From Chryseobacterium caseinilyticum (GTDB lineage: Bacteria > Bacteroidota > Bacteroidia > Flavobacteriales > Weeksellaceae): 64,000 nt of DNA. Under the pieces are notes generated by a model. It did no database searches, was not told the origin of the DNA, and was given only the letters and a program-made list of their open reading frames with translations. A program made the position numbers and the translations under genes. Below are positions 17,939 to 26,578 of this stretch, piece by piece; positions within the stretch are counted from its first letter, which is position 1; every line of letters begins with the position of its first letter. Location of the stretch: contig NZ_JACYFS010000001.1 in assembly GCF_014837145.1 (NCBI RefSeq), positions 1 through 64,000 of the forward strand, given 5' to 3'.

Positions 17939-18280
17939 ATGGAAAGAGACCAAACCGAAGAATTAAGAGCATTGCAGGACACCCTATATTTCATTGGAGG
18001 AAAATGGAGAATTCCTGTCATCAATTCGCTATGCAACGGCAACAGACGTTTCCGAGAAATCGAAAGAAGCATCCTGGGAATTACCACAAGAATGCTTTCT
18101 AAAGAACTAAAAGATATGGAGCTGAACAAGCTTGTAAAACGCACAGTTTATCCTGAAACACCTGTTTTAATCGAATATGAGCCGACCGAATATTGCAAAA
18201 CTTTCGGAAATATTATCGGTGAAATGATAAATTGGGGAAGAGAACACAGAAAAGTGATTATTCTTGATAAAACATCATAG
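17939..18280 (+). CDS. HxlR-family transcriptional regulator
   Basis: The 113-residue winged-helix protein shows the HxlR pattern: GGKWRIPVINSLCNGNRRFR, then SILGITTRMLSKELKDME in the recognition region, the wing KRTVYPETPV, and EYEPTEYC. The N-terminal cysteine used by HypR-type redox sensors is absent, but Cys residues occur at about 32 and 84. Its divergent SDR neighbour is the likely target. Confidence 0.92.
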   Translation: MERDQTEELRALQDTLYFIGGKWRIPVINSLCNGNRRFREIERSILGITTRMLSKELKDMELNKLVKRTVYPETPVLIEYEPTEYCKTFGNIIGEMINWGREHRKVIILDKTS

Positions 18281-18917
18281 AGTAATTACACATAAAAATT
18301 TTTTATAAATATTAGTTGTAAGAATATATTCTATAAAGATTTTTTAATATTTTAAATATTTACAAAACAATAATCACAAATACGATCAAGTGAAAAAGAA
18401 TGTATAAGATTTTTTATTTCAATGACTTTAGAAGAATCTCAAAAAACGATATAAAATCAATCAATTTTTCACTAATAAACATTTATCACAACATTATATC
18501 CCAAAAAAAGCCATTCTATCCCAGAAATTTCAAACCTTAACAATCAGTTTTCATATTTGTAATATAAAATCGCAGTAAACGGAAATGCAACCAGAGAGTA
18601 GGCAAAAAAACTTTTTATTTGCCGAAGTCATCATTTCCCTTGCTTTTAGGCTTTATCCGAGACGTTAATTAGAAATCACTAAATCCAAAAAAAAGATAAT
18701 TCAGCGAAAATACACAGTATTAATATTACGGCAGATAGCCATCAAATTTTTGGTAATTTGAAAACTATTTTGTGGCACATATAAATTAATTATGGGCAAG
18801 TTTTGACAAGATAATGGACACGGACAAGCACGAGAAATTTCTTTAAATTAATCGCATGACACCTATACATGCCGACTTGACTTTAAAACAAAATTTAGAA
18901 AAACTTAAAAAATAACT
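18281..18917. other. Gene-free stretch with possible coding scraps
   Basis: No complete gene is visible. GGCAAA...TTTGCC near 18600-18622 can form a weak hairpin. Just before the next start, a short in-frame run (MTPIHADLTLKQNLEKLKK, ending near 18916) reads like a protein tail without a body. The stretch fits the eroded character of the region. Confidence 0.4.
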
Positions 18918-19256
18918 ATGAAAGAAGTAATAACTATCTCGGCTTTAATGGCTGCTTTGATTGTTTCATCCTGCGGTTCAGGCGAAAATAAAAACGCAGA
19001 AACAGCACAACAGACAGTAACTACAACTACTTTTACACCTGGACTATACCTAACTCTACAGAAGAATCTTTTCATGAAAGTTTCGCTGAAGTTGCCCCTA
19101 GTCGCAGACCATACATTTCTTAGTTACGTTATAAAAATAGGTATATCTGGCATCTCAACATTGCATCGCCAAATACTGATGAGGATAATATTACGATGTG
19201 GCAAGGCTCTATTTCGGACATTCAAGGGATAAAGAAGGTCAGAAGCAAAATTTTGA
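18918..19256 (+). pseudogene. Lipoprotein start joined to PAS-like debris
   Basis: The start is a convincing lipoprotein signal (MKEVITISALMAALIVSSCG) followed by a Thr/Gln-rich linker. After about 40 codons the original frame loses coding character. Another frame reads TIPNSTEESFHESFAEVAPS and, after a stop, NRYIWHLNIASPNTDEDN with WQGSISDIQGIKK. That last part looks like the end of a PAS domain. At least one indel and one stop are needed to connect them, or two genes have been fused by deletion. No functional product is expected. Confidence 0.5.
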
Positions 19257-19260
19257 TTAA

Positions 19261-19341
19261 GATGATATCTCCTTTGGTCTTTCTTATAGATTCCCCCTGA
19301 TAAAACAAAAGCTGGAAGGAAAAAATAAGATTCTTCCGTAA
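19261..19341 (+). pseudogene. C-terminal scrap of a barrel-like protein
   Basis: Between two in-frame stops lie 26 codons reading DDISFGLSYRFPLIKQKLEG plus a short basic end. The aromatic-rich SFGLSYRFPL resembles the last strand of an outer-membrane barrel. No upstream part is left. The family is not identified. Confidence 0.3.
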
Positions 19342-19502
19342 GCTACATTGCCATGACCACTCGCCTGACAGCTCACCATTCACGGACAATGGCTTCGTTC
19401 AAACCTATTTCTCTGAAGATTTATTATTCGACTCGTTTTGCATGTTTTTCATTTTATGAACTGGACTGAAAAAACAAATGCTTAAATGAAATCTATCAGT
19501 AG

Positions 19503-20268
19503 TTAAGTACTCAAATCCATATCATTCCAACTCACTCCGTTTGAAAGCATCCACGTTAAAGCATGTCCCCGTTCATGTATTACTCCGCCGTTTGCAATGG
19601 GATCAAAATTTTCAGGAACTGTTTTCCTGCCCATTTGTGCGCTTCTGACAGCATTGTGTATGCAGTAAAACAGATCTTCTTTCTTTCTCAGCTTTTCTTC
19701 CGAAATTACATCTCTTTTTTTAATCCAGTCTTCTATATTTTCGTCCAGTGGGCAGGCGTGGTCATTCAGGATTTCCTGCATCTGCACTCCGGTCATCATT
19801 TCTCCTGTAAAGTCGGGTTCTTTATAACCAAAGTACCATGCAAGCGGCCATGCGTTTTCAAATTTCCAGCCAATCAGGTTTCTTGCTTCCTCGTCATTTC
19901 TGGGTGATTCCAGAATCAGTTTTTCATCCTCAGCGATGTAATCTTCAAGCTGGTTTCGCTCTGCAAAATCCAGAATTTCTTCATCAGGAAGATTTTCCGG
20001 CGGTACCATTATCCAAAGCACAATAGCTTTGATAGCATGAAGCCGTTTCGCGATTTCAATGGCAGGACGGATTTGCGTTTCAAGCTCTGTTGGAAGGGAA
20101 TTGGCAGGTTTAAAACCTGCATAAAGGCAAACTGAAAGATTTTGAAGTCTTATTGCTGTCATCCTCGGTTATTTTCCTGTAAGAGTCGATCAGATTTTCA
20201 ATCTCAAAACTTTTTTCCTCTTTATGATTTTCAGTATTGCCTAATAATTTTTAAAAAAAGCTCATCAT
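19503..20268 (-). pseudogene. DUF4272-family gene with disrupted N-terminus
   Basis: The longest frame (219 codons from ATG 20162) contains the DUF4272 core: EIAKRLHAIKAIVLWIMVPP, GWKFENAWPLAWYFGYKEPD and HERGHALTWMLSNG near the end. Upstream, another frame starting with tandem ATGs at 20268 reads MMSFF-stop-KLLGNTENHKEEK and ENLIDSYRKITEDD. Changing the stop TAA (20253-20251) to AAA gives the common N-terminus MMSFFKKLLG. A one-base shift between about 20120 and 20160 would then join it to the core. The original gene therefore seems to carry a nonsense change plus a frameshift. A shortened protein from ATG 20162 remains possible. DUF4272 has no established function. Confidence 0.7.
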
Positions 20269-20549
20269 TTCAATTTTTTCTCATAGAGTATATATTCAAA
20301 TATAAAAATTTTATCCCTTTCACGTGATACTATTTCAGTCGCGTGTATTAATTTTACGTAATTTGCTGACTATATCTCTTTTGGTAGTGATAAATATTTT
20401 GGTAAATATTGTTGAATTTTATCATTTTCCACTGTATAAACCTGCTATAACGCATTTTAAAAGCACTAAAAGTAATTTCGGAAATATTTTTTGATAAATT
20501 TTAAAATTAAGGTCTGAATTTTGTATTTTTAGTACAGAAATCAGTATGT
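20269..20549. other. AT-rich intergenic region upstream of the transpeptidase gene
   Basis: No gene or hairpin stands out. It presumably holds the promoter of the L,D-transpeptidase gene, but no clear TAnnTTTG box is present at the right place. Confidence 0.4.
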
Positions 20550-21581
20550 ATGAAAAAATTATTCAGTTCAAAATCTTTAATTTATTTTTTAATTTTCAGT
20601 ATCGTTTTATATTCATGTAAAGAAGAAAAACCCGACGTTTCAGACCCTAAAGACCAGAAAACTATTTCTAAAGAGATAGCAGAAGTTGCTAAAGATCCAG
20701 ATTCTGTAGTAGTAAAACCTGTAAAGGAGTCGGTGTCGCCGATGATTCAGGAAAATGGTTTTTACAGTGGAATTATTTTTCCAAAAGACAAAAAACTCAG
20801 AGACTCACTTTACGCCGATTTTGAAAAGAAATACAGCGCAAAAGACAGATATACCATTTTAGCCCTGAACAGACTGGATTCCAAATTCAAAAGAAGCGCA
20901 GATACTCTGGTCATTCCTGCAACAATTGATTCTACCTTGATGGCTTATTCTCCATTTCCGTTGCAGCTTGATGTGCTGTCCAACGTGAAAAAGTTTGTTA
21001 TATTTTCTTATCCAATTCAGGCTTACGGAGTTTATTCAAACGGAAATCTTGTGAAATGGGGACCGACAAGTATGGGAAAAAAAGCTGCTCAGACAACGAG
21101 AGGATTGACTTTTGCCAACTGGAAGAAAAAGCTCGCCATTTCTACGGTGGACAGCGAGTGGAAACTTCCGTATAATTTCAATATTCACAATTCCGGTGGC
21201 ATCGGATGGCATCAGTACGAGCTTCCGGGCTATCCAGCATCTCACTCATGTTTAAGATTGCTCATGAAAGATGCTCAGTGGCTGTATTCGTATGCTGACA
21301 CATGGATTTTAAATCCTGGAGGCGCTACAACCAAAGCTAAAGGTACACCTGTAATGGTTTATGGCGATTACAAATGGGGCGGACAAAAACCGTGGAGAAA
21401 ACTTTTATCTGATCCCAACGGAAACAATATTTCAGTTCAACAGATGGAAGCTTTGCTGAGTCCTCATGTCGAAAAAATGGTGAAAGAACAGACCAACAGG
21501 GAAAAAGTTGCAGATTCTATATCGCAGTCAAAAGCAATGGAAGCTCAGAAAATTCAGGAATCAGGAGAAATTGGCAGCTGA
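20550..21581 (+). CDS. L,D-transpeptidase lipoprotein (YkuD family)
   Basis: The 343-residue protein starts with a lipoprotein signal ending IVLYSCKEE, so it is lipid-anchored after export. The catalytic domain lies at about 135-275 and contains the motif HSCLRLL with nucleophile Cys234, preceded by IHNSGGIGWHQYELPG. Enzymes of this family cross-link peptidoglycan 3-3 or attach proteins to it. The Gln/Glu/Lys-rich tail beyond 300 is probably unstructured. Its last 28 bases overlap the end of the convergent membrane-protein gene. Confidence 0.9.
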   Translation: MKKLFSSKSLIYFLIFSIVLYSCKEEKPDVSDPKDQKTISKEIAEVAKDPDSVVVKPVKESVSPMIQENGFYSGIIFPKDKKLRDSLYADFEKKYSAKDRYTILALNRLDSKFKRSADTLVIPATIDSTLMAYSPFPLQLDVLSNVKKFVIFSYPIQAYGVYSNGNLVKWGPTSMGKKAAQTTRGLTFANWKKKLAISTVDSEWKLPYNFNIHNSGGIGWHQYELPGYPASHSCLRLLMKDAQWLYSYADTWILNPGGATTKAKGTPVMVYGDYKWGGQKPWRKLLSDPNGNNISVQQMEALLSPHVEKMVKEQTNREKVADSISQSKAMEAQKIQESGEIGS

Positions 21582-22102
21582 TCTTTGTCTTCAAAAGGAA
21601 GTGTAGATTCTTCGGCGAATTTTCTGAGTTTCAGCATTTCTTCCTTTCCCTTAAACTGTCCAAATCTTGCAGCCGCATAGGTTAGACCAATAAAAAATAA
21701 CATAACAAAAGATAAAGTGAGTGCCCACGGGTACTCATTTGTTTTTATCTGCTGCTCTACATAGTACATCGTAAAAAAAGTCATCCAGAAAATTGAAAAC
21801 AGGAAGTACAGAAACATAAAAAAAGTCCAGACCGCTGAGCTTGGTCCGAAAACGCCTCTCACTACAGTGTTGTCATCTTCAGCTTCAATACGGAGTGCAA
21901 GTTGGGGTTTCCAGTAGTTGTCGTCTTCAGTTTTTACGCAGATGGTAGCTACTTCTTTGTTTACGTTTCCCTCAAATTCTTGCGCATGGGAAGCCAGATA
22001 TTCTTTAAGATTAACCGCATAATCTTCTTTGGAAAGAAGTGTGAACATCTTAAATCTGGGCCTGTTTCTTATTCTGTCTAAAGTAGTTTCTTCTGTATTC
22101 AT
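21554..22102 (-). CDS. Two-helix membrane protein, unrecognised
   Basis: This 182-residue protein has a soluble N-terminal half and two membrane helices (about 88-113 and 127-147) with a short acidic tail. LSKEDYAVNLKEYLASHAQE opens the soluble part. No named family comes to mind. It starts one base after the stop of the retropepsin-PDZ gene, so the two form an operon and may work together at the envelope. The 3' end overlaps the transpeptidase gene tail to tail. Confidence 0.8.
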   Translation of the reverse strand: MNTEETTLDRIRNRPRFKMFTLLSKEDYAVNLKEYLASHAQEFEGNVNKEVATICVKTEDDNYWKPQLALRIEAEDDNTVVRGVFGPSSAVWTFFMFLYFLFSIFWMTFFTMYYVEQQIKTNEYPWALTLSFVMLFFIGLTYAAARFGQFKGKEEMLKLRKFAEESTLPFEDKDQLPISPDS

Positions 22103-22103
22103 A

Positions 22104-23426
22104 TTATTCCTGATAAGGTATTGGATCTTCTAAAATAAATTTAATTTTCATCGGTTTAAACTTTCTTTCAATTTCCATTTCAATAGTTTTGCCATCCTCA
22201 GATTTCATGAGATCTACAATTTTCTGCATCGTCATGTCAGAAGTTTTTTTTCCGTTTATTTTTATTAAAAGATCATCTTTCTGAAGGCCGGCAAGAGCTC
22301 CGGGAGAATCTTTTCTTACTCCTGCGATTGAAAAAATCGGTTTTAAAACAAATTTATACTGTAAAGCGTTGTTGATGACTTCGGTACCCTGAAGATTAGT
22401 GTTTTTCTTAGTTTCAATGTGCATCAAATCCTGTTCCCATTGCATTCCATCCTGTTTAAAATCGATGCCGCTCATGTTGAAATGAAAAGGATCGTCAAAA
22501 TTCCGGTTTTTCTTCAGATACAGTTTTTCATTTTTATAATCGAATGCCACCGTAAACCTGCGGAGAATTTCACTTCCAATTGATCCCTTTCTGTCTTTAA
22601 CCAAATTTAAATTCTGAATTGAATACTCGTCAGGCATTGCAATCAGAGGCTTTTCAAATTTAAATTTACCCAAATATAAATTGTGAATACGGCTTCGCTT
22701 TCCAAAAATATCTCCGTTGAAACCCCGTCCAAGATAATCTTCAATATTCGGACGGTTATAAACGAAATCTTTGATCAGTTTGGGAAAAAGCCAGATGGCA
22801 TCCGTATTTCCAAGATCTAAAAGGAGTTTTGAATCTTTAGGATCATTTGTCATTTCCACATTTGCTATAATATAAGGTTTGTATTTTTCAATGGTAATCG
22901 GGAACTCCTCAAATTTTCTGACTTTCGACTGAAAGCTTTTATCGTCCGGAAAAAGCGTCATTTTTTTAGATTCATAATCAATAATTACCTGAAGGTTTTT
23001 AAAAAACTGATATCCTATAATGCCGTTTACGGGAATTCCGATGTGGGAAGAAATATTAAATTCAGGATCTGAAATAATATAGAATGCAAAGTCTTTGTTG
23101 GTTAAATTTTTACCAATTTTAGCAACATTTCCTTCTGACTTGAAACCGTCAATACTTCCACTGGTTCCCAGACCTGTAAATGTTGTCTTTTCGAGGTTGC
23201 TCAGTTGGATATCTTTGTTTTCAAGACTGAAAATTGTAGTTTCATTGACACCTGAATCCACAAAAAAGGTAAGTTCGACGCCATTTACTTCAATCGGAAT
23301 AAAAATCAGATTGTTAATCAGCTGAAAAGGAATCACCACTTTTTTGGGTTCACTCATCTCAAAAGCATTTTGAGCATTAGAAAAAATGCCCATCAGTAAA
23401 AAGAGTAAAATCCAGATCGGTTTCAT
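22104..23426 (-). CDS. Retropepsin-like aspartyl protease with PDZ domain
   Basis: The start is taken as ATG 23426; a TTG one codon earlier is also in frame. A signal peptide (MKPIWILLFLLMGIFSNA) sends the 440-residue protein to the periplasm. Two aspartyl-protease half-sites are visible: FFVDSGVNETTIF and LLLDLGNTDAIW. The second has DLG instead of D-[ST]-G, so activity relies on the first or on a variant site. A C-terminal PDZ domain (about 345-430) contains GVRKDSPGALAGLQKDDLL. It is operonic with the small membrane protein downstream. Such proteins are common in Bacteroidetes and largely uncharacterised. Confidence 0.85.
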   Translation of the reverse strand: MKPIWILLFLLMGIFSNAQNAFEMSEPKKVVIPFQLINNLIFIPIEVNGVELTFFVDSGVNETTIFSLENKDIQLSNLEKTTFTGLGTSGSIDGFKSEGNVAKIGKNLTNKDFAFYIISDPEFNISSHIGIPVNGIIGYQFFKNLQVIIDYESKKMTLFPDDKSFQSKVRKFEEFPITIEKYKPYIIANVEMTNDPKDSKLLLDLGNTDAIWLFPKLIKDFVYNRPNIEDYLGRGFNGDIFGKRSRIHNLYLGKFKFEKPLIAMPDEYSIQNLNLVKDRKGSIGSEILRRFTVAFDYKNEKLYLKKNRNFDDPFHFNMSGIDFKQDGMQWEQDLMHIETKKNTNLQGTEVINNALQYKFVLKPIFSIAGVRKDSPGALAGLQKDDLLIKINGKKTSDMTMQKIVDLMKSEDGKTIEMEIERKFKPMKIKFILEDPIPYQE

Positions 23427-23521
23427 CAAATGAATTTAGTAAATAAATCACTCAATGTCATAAAAAAACATCTTCAGGATATGAAAATGTTTTTAATTGT
23501 ATGTATTGTGTTGTCTGTGAG

Positions 23522-24160
23522 TTATTTAGCGTAAAAATCCATCAGGTCAATGTAGTTTTTCTGGTTTACACCGTGACCATTCATATATTCTCTGAAAGAA
23601 AAATAACAGCTGAGGTCATACAGAAGATCTGCCGCTTTTCGTCCCCATTCCAGAGGAATTATGGCATCGTCGGTACCGTGAGAAATAAAAAATCTCAGGT
23701 TTTCGAGTTTCTTTTTCTCTTTTACAATATCTGTGAGCAGCTTTTCTTCAGGATAAGTGCTCATTAAAGCAACTTTATTAAATAATTCAGGATGTCTGAG
23801 TGCCAGAGCGTAGGCAAGGATTCCACCCTGACTGAAACCGCAGAGATGTGTTTTGCTGTCTGTCAAACCATAATGATTTATGATTGACATTATATTCTGT
23901 ATCAGCACTTTAACCATTTCATTGGCCTGATCAATATCGATGAAGTTTTCAGGATTGTTAAAGTTGATGTCAAACCATGAAAATCCTTCATATTCTGTGC
24001 TTCGCGGAGCTCTGAAACTTATTAAAATCCAGTCTTTCGGAAGATCTTCTCTGAAGCTGAAAAGATCCTGCTCATTGCTTCCGTAACCATGCAGCATGAA
24101 TAGGATCGGAGTAAAGGAGGTGATCTGTTCGGGTTCTCTTACGATGTAATCTAAATTCAT
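23522..24160 (-). CDS. Alpha/beta hydrolase of the carboxylesterase/phospholipase type
   Basis: The 212-residue cytosolic hydrolase has LHGYGSNEQDL (oxyanion region), nucleophile elbow GFSQGG, acid SHGTDDAIIP and histidine NGHGVN, completing the triad. It matches the YpfH/predicted-esterase branch of the carboxylesterase-2 family, which cleaves short acyl esters. No signal peptide is present. It is a single gene, with 95 bases between its end and the protease gene start. Confidence 0.9.
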   Translation of the reverse strand: MNLDYIVREPEQITSFTPILFMLHGYGSNEQDLFSFREDLPKDWILISFRAPRSTEYEGFSWFDINFNNPENFIDIDQANEMVKVLIQNIMSIINHYGLTDSKTHLCGFSQGGILAYALALRHPELFNKVALMSTYPEEKLLTDIVKEKKKLENLRFFISHGTDDAIIPLEWGRKAADLLYDLSCYFSFREYMNGHGVNQKNYIDLMDFYAK

Positions 24161-24313
24161 AAAGCAAATATAATCAAATATTCATTTTTAAATGATTTCT
24201 GGTGATAGGGTGGAAGGAATTTATGATGTACTTTAATTTTGATGAATTGACATTATTTGAATAGCATTCTTAGAAAATTTTCATAAAAGTTATTTTTATA
24301 TTGATAAAAATCC

Positions 24314-24321
24314 TATATTTG
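24314..24321 (+). promoter_or_regulatory. Bacteroidetes -7 promoter element
   Basis: TATATTTG matches the TAnnTTTG consensus and lies 25 bases before the lipoprotein start. The -33 element is weak (T-rich). GGAGA lies just before the ATG. Confidence 0.45.
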
Positions 24322-24346
24322 AATCATTAAAAATTTATCTGGAGAA

Positions 24347-24802
24347 ATGAAGCATTTTTACACATCAAAAAGTTTACTTAAATTTTCTTTTTTATTCTTA
24401 TTTGTTTTATCTGTATTTTCTTTAACAACATCTTGTAAAAATGATGATGATGACGAGGAATTTACTGATCACCTGGTACAGTTTCAGGTAAGAGGAGTAA
24501 AAGGAGGTGCACCTGCGGGAACAGAAAAAGTAGTAATCAAAACTATAGTTACACAGGTTGGAACGGTTCAGGATACGAAGTTTGATCCGGTACAGCCAGG
24601 AGTTCTTAACTGGGCAAGCGAAGAGTTTTTTGTAAACTCAAGCCAGGCACAGTTGAATCTTGACGCCAACGCAATTTTGCCAAACGGTGATTCTGAACTT
24701 ATTGTTACCATTTTGGTAGATGGCGATGTTGCTGTTACAAAGAAAGTAGTGGGGTCTGGAAGCCAAAGTGTTTCTGTAGATTTCAGCTTTTTAGAATTGT
24801 AA
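24347..24802 (+). CDS. Small surface lipoprotein
   Basis: The 151-residue protein has a long signal ending LTTSCKN. The DDDDEE run directly after the lipidated cysteine resembles the acidic lipoprotein export signal (LES) that sends Bacteroidetes lipoproteins to the cell surface. The remainder looks like a small beta-sandwich (VQFQVRGVKGG, VSVDFSFLEL) without a named family. It has its own promoter and a strong terminator, so it is a single-gene unit. Confidence 0.85.
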   Translation: MKHFYTSKSLLKFSFLFLFVLSVFSLTTSCKNDDDDEEFTDHLVQFQVRGVKGGAPAGTEKVVIKTIVTQVGTVQDTKFDPVQPGVLNWASEEFFVNSSQAQLNLDANAILPNGDSELIVTILVDGDVAVTKKVVGSGSQSVSVDFSFLEL

Positions 24803-24830
24803 TTTGAAAGTTTAAAAACTTTAAAGCATA

Positions 24831-24856
24831 AAAAAACCGCCTGCTGGCGGTTTTTT
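24831..24856. terminator. Bidirectional terminator
   Basis: AAAAAACCGCC and GGCGGTTTTTT enclose a TGCT loop. The A and T runs allow it to end both the lipoprotein (plus) and tyrS (minus, stop at 24866). Confidence 0.9.
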
Positions 24857-24865
24857 CGTTTTCAT

Positions 24866-26161
24866 TTAAATTGCTTTTACAATAAAGTAATTTTTCTTTC
24901 CTTTTTGCAGTAGGAGAAATTTACCGTCAATCAGATCATTTTCTGATGCGGAATACTGGTCATCAACCTTCTGTTTGTTTACTGAGATCGAATTTCCTTT
25001 CAACTCTCTCGCTGCTTCACTTTTAGATTTAAGAAATCCTGATTTTTCTGTTAGGAGTTCAATAATATTAATTCCTAAAACATCTGTTTTTGGAACATCT
25101 TTCTGAGGAACACCATCAAAGATTTCCAGGAAAATTTCCTCATCTAAACTTATCAAATCTTCAGCGGTAGATCTTCCGAATAGAATTTCGGAAGCTTTCA
25201 CAGCTTTTTCAAATTCTTCTCTCCCATGGACCCAAACTGTAACTTCCTCTGCCAGTTTTTTCTGTAGCTTTCTTTCGTGTGGAGCTGTTTTGTGCTCTTC
25301 AATTAAAGCATCAATTTCTTCTTTTGGTAGGAAAGTATAGAATTTAATGAACCTTTCAGCATCGGTATCGGTAGCATTTAACCAAAACTGATAGAATTTG
25401 TAAGGAGAAGTTTTCTTCTTGTCCAGCCAGTAATTTTCGCCACTTTCAGATTTTCCAAACTTGGAGCCGTCTGCTTTTGTAATTAAAGGAACGGTCAGCG
25501 CAAATGCAGTTCCCTGCGCTTTTCTACGGATCAGTTCAGTTCCGGTGGTGATATTTCCCCATTGGTCAGAACCGCCCATCTGAAGTTTCACGTTATTATT
25601 CTGGTACAAATGCACGAAGTCGTAACCCTGAATGAGTTGGTATGTAAATTCTGTAAAACTCATTCCGTCTGCACCAGCTTCACCGGAAAATCTTTTCTTC
25701 ACGGAATCTTTCGCCATCATGTAATTCACAGTTATATTTTTCCCCACATTTTTTGCGAAATCCAGGAAAGAAATATTTTTCATCCAGTCATAATTGTTAA
25801 CCAATTCTGCTTTGTTCGCTTCCCTTCCTTCAAAATTTAGGAATCTTGAAAGCTGATTTTTCAGACATTCAACATAGTGGAGAAGGGTTTCTTCATCCAG
25901 AAGATTTCTTTCGGCAGATTTTCCTGACGGATCACCGATCATTCCTGTAGCGCCTCCTACCAAAGCAATTGGCTTGTGACCGTGTTGCTGGAAGTGAGCC
26001 AAAATTTTAATCTGAATCAAACTTCCGATATGCAAAGAATCTGCGGTAGGATCAAAACCGATATAGGCAGTCGTCATTTCCTTATCAAGTTGCTCATCCG
26101 TTCCCGGCATCATGTCTGCAAAAAGACCACGCCATTTCAGTTCTTCAATAAAAGAGTTCAT
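24866..26161 (-). CDS. tyrS: Tyrosyl-tRNA synthetase
   Basis: The 431-residue class I synthetase charges tRNA-Tyr. The HIGH-type motif is SLHIGS, and the KMSKS-type motif is KFGKS in [26 protein letters not shown] and QGYDFVHLY are typical TyrRS segments. An S4 RNA-binding domain forms the last ~70 residues (INIIELL to the end). The length is standard. It is a housekeeping gene in a single-gene unit, with a bidirectional terminator downstream. Confidence 0.97.
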   Translation of the reverse strand: MNSFIEELKWRGLFADMMPGTDEQLDKEMTTAYIGFDPTADSLHIGSLIQIKILAHFQQHGHKPIALVGGATGMIGDPSGKSAERNLLDEETLLHYVECLKNQLSRFLNFEGREANKAELVNNYDWMKNISFLDFAKNVGKNITVNYMMAKDSVKKRFSGEAGADGMSFTEFTYQLIQGYDFVHLYQNNNVKLQMGGSDQWGNITTGTELIRRKAQGTAFALTVPLITKADGSKFGKSESGENYWLDKKKTSPYKFYQFWLNATDTDAERFIKFYTFLPKEEIDALIEEHKTAPHERKLQKKLAEEVTVWVHGREEFEKAVKASEILFGRSTAEDLISLDEEIFLEIFDGVPQKDVPKTDVLGINIIELLTEKSGFLKSKSEAARELKGNSISVNKQKVDDQYSASENDLIDGKFLLLQKGKKNYFIVKAI

Positions 26162-26217
26162 TATTTTTCAGTTTAAAATTAAGTCGCAAAGATAAGAAAT
26201 TTGAGTGAGTTGATTGG

Positions 26218-26312
26218 TGCGGGTTTTGGGGTTCGGGTTTCGAGTTGCGGGATTCGGGATTCGGGATTCGGGATTCAGGTTTCGGGTTTCGGGTTTTGCG
26301 ATTCGTGGTTTA
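26218..26312. repeat. Degenerate GGGATTC/GGGTTTC heptamer repeats
   Basis: About a dozen imperfect copies of a 7-base unit run in tandem, with GGGATTC repeated exactly three times in the middle. The tract is G-rich in an AT-rich setting and has no open frame. A C-rich counterpart lies about 150 bases away. Confidence 0.7.
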
Positions 26313-26459
26313 GGATCATGAATTAGTAATTTGAGATTTTTGTTTGGAGTGGTCGTTCGATATAGAAGAATTTGACCAACAGGTTTTTAAATATCAGCAG
26401 TGAGTAAAGACTTTTGACAAATTAAATCTCTATTTCTCTATTTAAAATCCGTAACCTCC

Positions 26460-26540
26460 ATCTAATATCTCGGATCCCGTATCCCGCATCGCATATTCCG
26501 CATCTCACATCCCGCATCCGGAAACCCGTATCTCGCACCC
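26460..26540. repeat. Degenerate ATCCCGCATC repeats
   Basis: Units such as ATCCCGTATC, ATCCCGCATC, ATTCCGCATC and ATCCCGCATCC recur with small changes. Many are near-complements of the GGGATTC tract upstream, so the two could pair across the intervening ~150 bases. The tract ends two bases before the sigma-factor promoter. Confidence 0.65.
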
Positions 26541-26541
26541 G

Positions 26542-26572
26542 TTTGTTTTTTAATCAAAATCAATTATATTTG
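26542..26572 (+). promoter_or_regulatory. Consensus Bacteroidetes promoter
   Basis: TTTG (26542-26545), a 19-base spacer and TATATTTG (26565-26572) match the -33/-7 consensus exactly. Initiation would fall at or next to the ATG at 26579, implying a leaderless or nearly leaderless transcript. Confidence 0.75.
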
Positions 26573-26578
26573 TTAGTA

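Noticed and set aside
18918..19232. Intact 104-residue lipoprotein
   Set aside because: Only the first ~40 residues look real; other frames hold better coding signal afterwards, so it is called a remnant.
26218..26540. CRISPR array
   Set aside because: The repeats are 7-10 bases, degenerate and contiguous without unique spacers, and no cas genes are present.
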